Assembly (NCBI GenBank): GCA_964395975.1
Contig: CAYNBZ010000072.1
Location: 1-10,005, forward strand
Length of the DNA stretch: 10,005 nt
DNA from: Avimuribaculum sp964395975
GTDB taxonomy: Bacteria > Bacteroidota > Bacteroidia > Bacteroidales > Muribaculaceae
Direction: 5' to 3'
The notes beneath the pieces were generated by a model. The model was given only the letters and a program-made list of their open reading frames with translations, had not been told where the DNA came from and did not search any database. Within the stretch, counting starts at the first letter, position 1, and every line of letters starts with the position of its first letter. This document shows positions 5,120 through 10,005 of this stretch, one piece after another. The position numbers and the translations under genes are program-made.

Positions 5120-6805
5120 ATGATAGCTGAAAAATTAAACATTTACTGCAAGAATATCAACGAATACATCCCCGTCCAAGGAGGGGAAACCCTGCTCGAA
5201 ATATATGAGCGTATTAAGGAACGCATAGATATATCCCCGATTTGCGCCCACGTAAACAACAAGACCGAAGACCTGCATTTTCCTGTCTATAAGCCAAACA
5301 TGGTAGAATATCTCGACCTTACATCTCCATCAGGATCACGGGTGTATGTGCGTTCACTGTGCATGGTGCTTTATAAAGCCATGCTTGAAGTGTGCCCGCA
5401 AATGCGCCTTCGTATGAGGCACTCAATTTCTAACGGTTATTATGCACAAATAGTAGATGACGACTACCGTGAAATAATACCGCCCGAAAGCCTTGTAGAA
5501 CAAATCAAGGAACAAATGCGCCTAATCATAAAAAAAGACATACCCTTTATTCGCCGCCAACGTCTCACTCATGACGTGCGTGAAATATTCGTAGCTGCCG
5601 GACTTGACGACAAGGTTGAATTACTCGACACTTCCGGTGAAATTTATTCCGTGTACTATACACTTGGCGAGACTCCGGACAGTTACTACGGCAACCTGGC
5701 TCCATCGACGGGTGCTTTGCAGGTATTCGACCTCGTAAAATACCATAATGGGATACTACTGCTGGGACCTGACCCAAAACAACCGAACATACCAAAACAA
5801 CCTATAAGGCAAGATAAGATGCTAAGGGCATTTGATGATTACGTCGCATTCAACGAAGTGGTTGGAATAACCAACGTAGCCGACCTAAACAACGCTGTAA
5901 TAAACGGTAATACATCAATGCTAATCAATGTTGCCGAAGCGTTGCATGATGCCACATTCTCACGCATTGCCTATGAAATAGCTTCTCGCTACAAAGAAGG
6001 AAAAGCCCGCATAGTGCTTATCGCCGGTCCATCATCGAGTGGGAAGACCACATCTTCGCACCGTCTTGCCATACAACTGATAATCAATCGTATAATCCCG
6101 AAGGTAATATCGCTTGACAATTACTTTGTCAACAGAGAGTCAACACCTAAAGATGAATATGGAGATTACGACTACGAATCGCTTTACGCCCTAGACCTTG
6201 ATTTGTTCAATCGCGACTTGAAACGGCTTATCAACGGTGAAGAGGTTGAAATGCCAACCTATGACTTTACAACAGGTCGTCGCACATATCGTGGCAACAA
6301 AATAAAACTTAACCAAAACAATGTATTGCTTATAGAAGGAATACACGGCCTCAACCCGGAGTTGACTGCACAAATACCCGAAGAACAAAAGTTCCGTTTA
6401 TATGTATCAGCTCTAACCACACTCACCATCGACGACCACAACTGGGTGCCGACTACCGACAACCGACTGTTGCGCCGAATCATACGCGACCACAAATATC
6501 GAGGAACTGATGCGCTTAAGACAATTGCCAGATGGCCAAGCGTACGCCGTGGTGAAGAAAAATGGATTTTTCCATTCCAAGAAAACGCTGATGCAACATT
6601 TAACTCATCACTTCTGTTTGAACTTGGCGTAATGAAAGAATATGCGGTACCATTGCTGCGCAAAGTGCCTCGCAACGTCCCCGAATTTGCCGAAGCAACA
6701 CGGTTACTCACCTTCCTCAGTTATTTTCTGCCTATCAGCGAGGAACAGATTCCAAGCACAAGCTTGTTACGCGAATTTCTCGGAGGCAGTAGTTTCCATT
6801 ATTAA
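5120..6805 (+). CDS. Nucleoside (uridine-type) kinase with TGS and synthetase-like N-terminal domains
   Basis: A 561-residue cytoplasmic protein. Residues 1 to about 70 form a ubiquitin-like TGS domain (INEYIPVQGGETLLEIYERI). Roughly 75-210 resemble the threonyl-tRNA synthetase second additional domain (YVRSLCMVLYKAM, MRHSISNGYYAQI). From about 290 a phosphoribulokinase/uridine kinase-like P-loop domain follows: Walker A GPSSSGKTT at 303-311, VISLDNYFVNRESTPKDEYG with the conserved Asp, DYESLYALD, MPTYDFTTGRR, and LLIEGIHGLNP. It should transfer phosphate from ATP or GTP to a nucleoside; the substrate is not readable from sequence. This multidomain layout is usual for kinases annotated as uridine or nucleoside kinase in Bacteroidales and Thermotoga, so it is not a new fusion. 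It starts 11 bases after the S24 repressor and ends 24 bases before the esterase gene. Confidence 0.92.
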   Translation: MIAEKLNIYCKNINEYIPVQGGETLLEIYERIKERIDISPICAHVNNKTEDLHFPVYKPNMVEYLDLTSPSGSRVYVRSLCMVLYKAMLEVCPQMRLRMRHSISNGYYAQIVDDDYREIIPPESLVEQIKEQMRLIIKKDIPFIRRQRLTHDVREIFVAAGLDDKVELLDTSGEIYSVYYTLGETPDSYYGNLAPSTGALQVFDLVKYHNGILLLGPDPKQPNIPKQPIRQDKMLRAFDDYVAFNEVVGITNVADLNNAVINGNTSMLINVAEALHDATFSRIAYEIASRYKEGKARIVLIAGPSSSGKTTSSHRLAIQLIINRIIPKVISLDNYFVNRESTPKDEYGDYDYESLYALDLDLFNRDLKRLINGEEVEMPTYDFTTGRRTYRGNKIKLNQNNVLLIEGIHGLNPELTAQIPEEQKFRLYVSALTTLTIDDHNWVPTTDNRLLRRIIRDHKYRGTDALKTIARWPSVRRGEEKWIFPFQENADATFNSSLLFELGVMKEYAVPLLRKVPRNVPEFAEATRLLTFLSYFLPISEEQIPSTSLLREFLGGSSFHY

Positions 6806-6829
6806 TATTAAACAGTAATAAAATCTCAC

Positions 6830-7915
6830 ATGGCTATGAAACCAATATCAGCAATATCAATATTTATAACGCTGCTATGCACGACAAACGTCATGGCACA
6901 AACTAAATTCATCGGAGCCGAGAATCCTAACATACGATATATAGGGCGCATAAATTCAAGTAATAAGTTTGCCCCGATGATGGCGTACCCCGGAAGCTCT
7001 ATCCAAGCATGTTTCACCGGTACGTCAATCTCCATGAAAATGAAACCAAACAGCGGCTACTTCATGGTTGGAATCGATAACGAAAACTACCATAAAATAC
7101 ATTTTACCGAACGCGACAGCATAATACGCATTGCTAAAGGACTGAAAGATGGGCGACACTTTATCGAAGCAATGCTCGTCACTGAAGAATATGAAGAACA
7201 ACCGGAGTTTTATGGCTTCTACATCGACCGAGATGCTGAACTGATTGACATGGGCAATGACAACCGCCATAGCATAGAGTTTATCGGCAACTCAATGACT
7301 TGCGGTTATGGTACCGAAGCAACTGACGGAACAATAAAATACGACCCTTCCAATTCCAATTTCTTTTACACATATGCCGCCATTACGACTCGTGAACTCA
7401 ACGCACGCCCAATGGTAGTGGCCCGGTCAGGAATAGGTGTTTACCGAAACTATGACGGCAACATCGAAGGCGATGAAAATACAATGCCACAATGGTATGA
7501 CTACACATTGATTTACGATGACTCACAACTTTGGGACACATCAGGTAACATCCCCGATGTACTATGCATCAACCTAGGAACAAACGACTTCAGTACCACA
7601 GGCTGTAATGTGGAACTGTACCGGGAAAATTACGAAAAATTTGTCCGTCATTTGCGTTTACTCTATCCTAAAACCAAAATAGTGATGCTGTCAGGATGTA
7701 TGCTTGACGGTAAAGCCCTTGAGCAGCAACAATCGGCTCTTAATGCCATTTACGACAAGTTAAAAAGCGAAGGTGACAAGAATGTGTATCGCTTCAACTT
7801 CTCGCCACAAAATGGGAACCTAGGATATGGTGCTGACTATCATCCGTCAAAGGCTCAACATCGCAAAATGGCCAACGAACTAATCCCCTACTTGCGTAGC
7901 ATCACCAATTGGTAG
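6830..7915 (+). CDS. Secreted SGNH/GDSL esterase, carbohydrate esterase family 2 type
   Basis: A 361-residue protein with an N-terminal Sec signal (MAMKPISAISIFITLLCTTN, cut expected near VMAQ), so periplasmic or surface located. An N-terminal beta-sandwich (FIGAENPNIRYIGRINSSNK onward) precedes an SGNH hydrolase domain with the layout of CE2 acetyl-xylan/deacetylase enzymes. Block I is IEFIGNSMTCGYG with nucleophile Ser155, the GTND block is at 250-253, and the catalytic His is His338 in DYHPSKAQH, with Asp336 two residues before it. The reaction would be removal of O-acetyl groups from a polysaccharide; the exact glycan is unknown. An ATG at 6836 is an alternative start. The 24-base gap from the kinase gene suggests a shared transcript. 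No polysaccharide-utilisation genes (susC/susD) are next to it. Confidence 0.88.
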   Translation: MAMKPISAISIFITLLCTTNVMAQTKFIGAENPNIRYIGRINSSNKFAPMMAYPGSSIQACFTGTSISMKMKPNSGYFMVGIDNENYHKIHFTERDSIIRIAKGLKDGRHFIEAMLVTEEYEEQPEFYGFYIDRDAELIDMGNDNRHSIEFIGNSMTCGYGTEATDGTIKYDPSNSNFFYTYAAITTRELNARPMVVARSGIGVYRNYDGNIEGDENTMPQWYDYTLIYDDSQLWDTSGNIPDVLCINLGTNDFSTTGCNVELYRENYEKFVRHLRLLYPKTKIVMLSGCMLDGKALEQQQSALNAIYDKLKSEGDKNVYRFNFSPQNGNLGYGADYHPSKAQHRKMANELIPYLRSITNW

Positions 7916-8010
7916 TGAAAATCAAACATCCATAAACATGTTGACAATAATACAACCAAATCTTTTAATAAATCAATTGCTTCATTATGCTTATAAAAAG
8001 AATCACTAGT

Positions 8011-8988
8011 ATGAACAGTCTGCGAATAATCTTAATTTTAGCTTTGGCAACAAGTGGCAGCCTTGTTGCTTTGGCGCAAGGATTGGTGCGTCCTGCAGCA
8101 CTCCGTCCAGGCGACAAAGTAGCAATAATCAGTCCGGCAAGTGCCTGCAAAGAAAAATATGTGACAGGTGCTTGCGAGGTGCTTCGGCAATGGGGCTATG
8201 TGCCGGTTGAAGGTAAACACGCCAGAGGCAAGCATGGATCTTTTGCCGGAACTATCGAGGAACGGAAAAGTGACTTGATCGAAGCATTAACTAACCCCGA
8301 AATCAAAGCGATACTATGCTCTCGCGGAGGATACGGCTCGGTGCAGGAGTTGTGTGAAATGGACATGACCCTGTTTTCCCGTCACCCTAAGTGGCTTATA
8401 GGATACAGCGACATCACTGCATTACACGGTGCAATCACCTCGCAAGGAGTGATGAGCATCCACGGTCCCATGGGGGAGCACCTGACAAAGTTCCACGGCA
8501 ACGACTCTTGCAGCCGCGCATTACGCAATATCCTTGCCGGCATAATGCCTCATTACAAAATCGCAGCCGACGCGCGCAACCATCCCGGCACCGCATCGGG
8601 ACTGTTGCTCGGGGGAAATCTCACACTATTAAATAGTTTTATAGCATCACCTATCGACATGCTCGCCAATTACAGCGATCACAATGTGATACTATTTGTT
8701 GAAGACGTGGGCGAATCACTCGAACGGCTCAACCGCATGTTTTACACCTTGCGTGTCAACGGTACGTTGAACCACATAAAAGGATTGATAGTAGGAACTT
8801 TCAGCGACACTAAATACACCGATGATTTCCCTCACGTATATGATATGGTGGAAAGCATTGTCCGACAATATGACATACCCATCGCATATGGCTTTCCCTC
8901 GGGACACACCGATGCCAATTATCCCATGATAGAAGGAGCATGGGTTACTTTGTCCGTAGACGACTCGGGAGCTGAATTGATATTCTGA
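8011..8988 (+). CDS. Exported LD-carboxypeptidase (peptidase S66)
   Basis: Serine peptidase of family S66 that releases the terminal D-Ala from murein tetrapeptides in peptidoglycan recycling. Catalytic residues are recognisable: Ser133 in IGYSDIT, Glu231 in LFVEDVGE and His299 in GFPSGHTDANYP, in the family order and with similar spacing. The conserved RPAALRPGDKVAIISPAS start and CSRGGYGS segment are present. The ATG at 8011 yields a hydrophobic signal peptide (MNSLRIILILALATSGSLVA, then LAQG), so this copy is probably periplasmic, unlike cytosolic LdcA of E. coli. An earlier in-frame ATG at 7987 adds eight residues and is less likely. From the ATG it is 325 residues, a usual length. It follows the esterase gene after 95 bases, with no clear promoter seen in between. 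Confidence 0.92.
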   Translation: MNSLRIILILALATSGSLVALAQGLVRPAALRPGDKVAIISPASACKEKYVTGACEVLRQWGYVPVEGKHARGKHGSFAGTIEERKSDLIEALTNPEIKAILCSRGGYGSVQELCEMDMTLFSRHPKWLIGYSDITALHGAITSQGVMSIHGPMGEHLTKFHGNDSCSRALRNILAGIMPHYKIAADARNHPGTASGLLLGGNLTLLNSFIASPIDMLANYSDHNVILFVEDVGESLERLNRMFYTLRVNGTLNHIKGLIVGTFSDTKYTDDFPHVYDMVESIVRQYDIPIAYGFPSGHTDANYPMIEGAWVTLSVDDSGAELIF

Positions 8989-9074
8989 CAAGATACCCTC
9001 AACGTACATTAATATTATTTCACTTCCTTATATAGGACAGTTAACAATCATAAGCAAAAAACAGTTGTTTTTCT

Positions 9075-9105
9075 TTTGTTTTGTTTGAGGCTTACACTAT
9101 ATTTG
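9075..9105 (+). promoter_or_regulatory. Consensus Bacteroidota promoter for the DUF2795 gene
   Basis: TTTG (9075-9078), exactly 19 bases, then TATATTTG (9098-9105) matches the -33/-7 pattern fully. The predicted start is near 9111, giving a leader of about 35 bases. Together with the T-rich stretch before it, this is the clearest promoter in the window and predicts good expression. Confidence 0.8.
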
Positions 9106-9145
9106 CGCAAATTTTTGACACACAATCTAAAAACATCGAAACACT

Positions 9146-9367
9146 ATGTATTGGACGTTGGAACTCGCAACAAAACTTGAAGATGCGCCATGGCCGGCAA
9201 CCAAAGAAGAACTCATCGACTATGCCATGCGTTCGGGTGCTCCACTCGAAGTCATAGAAAATCTTCAAGAGATCGAAGACGAAGGTGAAACTTACGAAAG
9301 TATTGAAGATATTTGGCCTGACTATCCAAGCAAAGACGACTTCTTCTTCGACGAGGAGGAATATTAG
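9146..9367 (+). CDS. DUF2795 domain small acidic protein
   Basis: A 73-residue protein very common in Bacteroidales. It begins MYWTLELATKLEDAPWPATK, continues with a helical ELIDYAMRSGAPLEVIENLQ segment, and ends in an acidic tail rich in Asp, Glu and Phe (DYPSKDDFFFDEEEY). No signal peptide, cysteine or catalytic motif. The function of the family is unknown. It is a single-gene unit with a consensus promoter upstream and a perfect 21-bp hairpin downstream. Confidence 0.92.
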   Translation: MYWTLELATKLEDAPWPATKEELIDYAMRSGAPLEVIENLQEIEDEGETYESIEDIWPDYPSKDDFFFDEEEY

Positions 9368-9389
9368 TGTAATTTTAAGCACTAAAATG

Positions 9390-9436
9390 ACTATTAAATC
9401 CCTGTTAATCTTATTGATTAACAGGGATTTAATAGT
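9390..9436. terminator. Perfect 21-bp hairpin after the DUF2795 gene
   Basis: The arms at 9390-9410 and 9416-9436 are exact reverse complements around the 5-base loop TTATT. The core of the stem is CCCTGTTAATC/GATTAACAGGG. It begins 22 bases after the stop codon. The following run is only TTTGG, so termination would depend on the very long stem; it may also be a stabilising 3' structure or a remnant of a small repeat element. Confidence 0.7.
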
Positions 9437-9531
9437 TTGGACAACAGTGTTTGACCGCCTCAAATGGCGTAGTTTATTTGGACAAAATACGTTTTTCGGA
9501 GGAAAAATCGGGGTTTGTTTGGACAAAATAC
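9436..9531 (+). repeat. TTTGGACAA direct repeats at exact 41-base spacing
   Basis: TTTGGACAA occurs at 9436, 9477 and 9518, each exactly 41 bases apart. The last two copies extend to 14 identical bases, TTTGGACAAAATAC. Between the first two units other positions also agree (for example GTTT near the unit end), as in a degenerate 41-base tandem repeat. It starts at the last base of the hairpin. Confidence 0.55.
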
Positions 9532-9544
9532 ATCAGTTTTTGTT

Positions 9545-9818
9545 TTCCTCGGGAATATTCTTGATAGGCTCGCCGAGCCGGGATGGCATCCGTTCAAGGC
9601 CGACAGCAAGATTCAGTCGAACTATTGTGCAAATTTATCTTCGGCGGTAACCACGACCGCACCATCGAAATGGCATTCGAGAACCAAACTGTCAATCTGG
9701 ACAAGGATGCAGACAACAGCCGACCGCGGTGGTGCCTGGAGATTGAATAATGGCCAATTCCCGCGACATGGTTGCGGATTTTGGATTCGTTCAACACTGT
9801 TGCGCCAATCTGATCTAA
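9545..9818 (+). pseudogene. Possible decayed coding remnant
   Basis: No family recognised. One frame reads NILDRLAEPGWHPFKADSK over about 9553-9609. Another, from ATG 9583 to TAA 9750 (55 codons), reads plausibly in its second half (KFIFGGNHDRTIEMAFENQ, then DKDADNSRPRWCLEIE). Its TAA overlaps an ATG for a 22-codon ORF ending at 9818. Local codon use resembles the neighbouring genes, while no single frame covers the segment, which suggests a frameshifted gene remnant. The coding claim is weak. Confidence 0.3.
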
Positions 9819-10005
9819 AAGGTGTGTTCGCGAATATTTATAAGCAGTTCGTATAACGGTTCCTAAAAGGAAATAGAGCCGCACATTATACCCATAATGA
9901 TATAAATCGCACTTACGGCACAATATTTATACCCAATATGGTATAATTTAAAATAACGTAAGTTCGACGAATTGTAAATGCTTAAGAAATTGGTGATTAG
10001 CGAAA
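9819..10005. other. AT-rich gene-free stretch with operator-like sites
   Basis: No gene longer than a few codons is supported here. It contains the paired palindromes listed separately and, at 9978, an ATG that opens a frame (MLKKLVISE) running off the window edge. That frame is too short to judge. Confidence 0.4.
9886..9946. promoter_or_regulatory. Paired 20-bp operator-like palindromes
   Basis: TTATACC-CAATAT-GGTATAA (9927-9946) is a perfect 7-bp inverted repeat. TTATACC-CATAAT-GATATAA (9886-9905) is the same with one mismatch. Their starts are 41 bases apart, close to four helical turns, so two dimers could bind the same DNA face. They lie just before a possible gene start at 9978. Such pairs are common before autoregulated toxin-antitoxin or XRE-regulator genes, but no partner is visible. 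Confidence 0.5.

Noticed and set aside
6259..6711. Long minus-strand open frame (150 codons) inside the nucleoside kinase gene
   Set aside because: It is antisense to a strongly conserved gene and its translation (Ser/Arg-rich, no family motif) is what the reverse strand of a coding region gives.
5120..6805. TGS-SAD-kinase as a novel gene fusion
   Set aside because: This domain order is a known form of bacterial nucleoside/uridine kinase, so it is not new in itself.
7941..7969. TTGACA followed after 17 bases by TTTAAT, resembling an E. coli sigma-70 promoter before the LD-carboxypeptidase gene
   Set aside because: Bacteroidota primary promoters use TTTG/TAnnTTTG, and AT-rich intergenic DNA gives such matches by chance.
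9057..9072. AAAAACA-GT-TGTTTTT inverted repeat as a terminator for the LD-carboxypeptidase gene
   Set aside because: The two-base loop cannot form as such, the stem is almost all A-T, and it overlaps the upstream part of the DUF2795 promoter.
9092..9526. Minus-strand 144-codon frame spanning the DUF2795 gene and hairpin
   Set aside because: It runs antisense through a recognised gene, its promoter and a perfect hairpin, with no recognisable protein sequence.
9436..9558. Possible short CRISPR-like array from the 41-base repeats
   Set aside because: The identical part is only 9-14 bases, there is no proper repeat-spacer layout and no cas gene is present.

Overview
The window reads as chromosomal DNA from an anaerobic gut-type member of the Bacteroidales, perhaps Muribaculaceae-like; that rank is inference. 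Support: several start regions carry the Bacteroidota promoter pattern (TTTG or TTG about 19-20 bases before TAnnTTTG), Shine-Dalgarno signals are largely absent, and the protein set is typical of that group (DUF2795 small protein, TGS-domain nucleoside kinase, XRE-S24 repressor, SIMPL protein, MmcQ/YjbR protein). No rRNA, tRNA, CRISPR array or intact mobile element was seen.

Left part (1-1602): a leftward two-gene unit encodes an NTF2/lumazine-binding-like protein and a flavin reductase or iron-sulfur flavoprotein. It is divergent from a rightward HxlR-family regulator. The 158-base gap between them is packed with palindromes that overlap both putative -7 boxes, so it looks like a classic HxlR control region for a flavin oxidoreductase. 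The flavin reductase gene carries a +1 slip in a G5 tract near its 3' end.

Middle (1661-4210): a YjbR-family gene (+), an orphan acylneuraminate-type cytidylyltransferase (-), a divergent AlaX-like tRNA-editing protein (+), and a secreted SIMPL/DUF541 protein (-) with an unusual Met/His/Cys-rich insert. A perfect 13-bp hairpin lies between the two convergent genes alaX and SIMPL.

Right-centre (4363-8988): a perfect 12+12 palindrome precedes a LexA/CI-like self-cleaving repressor. Downstream, closely spaced and all rightward, are a nucleoside kinase with tRNA-synthetase-like N-terminal domains, a secreted CE2-type SGNH esterase and an exported LD-carboxypeptidase. The first two are very likely cotranscribed; the last two may be an extension into cell-envelope or glycan processing.

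Right end (8989-10005): a DUF2795 small protein with a textbook promoter, followed by a perfect 21-bp hairpin. Then come about 570 bases without a confident gene: a TTTGGACAA motif repeated three times at exactly 41-base spacing, a decayed-looking coding fragment, and two 20-bp operator-like palindromes also 41 bases apart. These last sit in front of a possible gene that leaves the window. No clearly new multi-gene system was found. The best leads are the palindrome-controlled S24/kinase unit, the HxlR region, the frameshift and the repeat-rich right edge.
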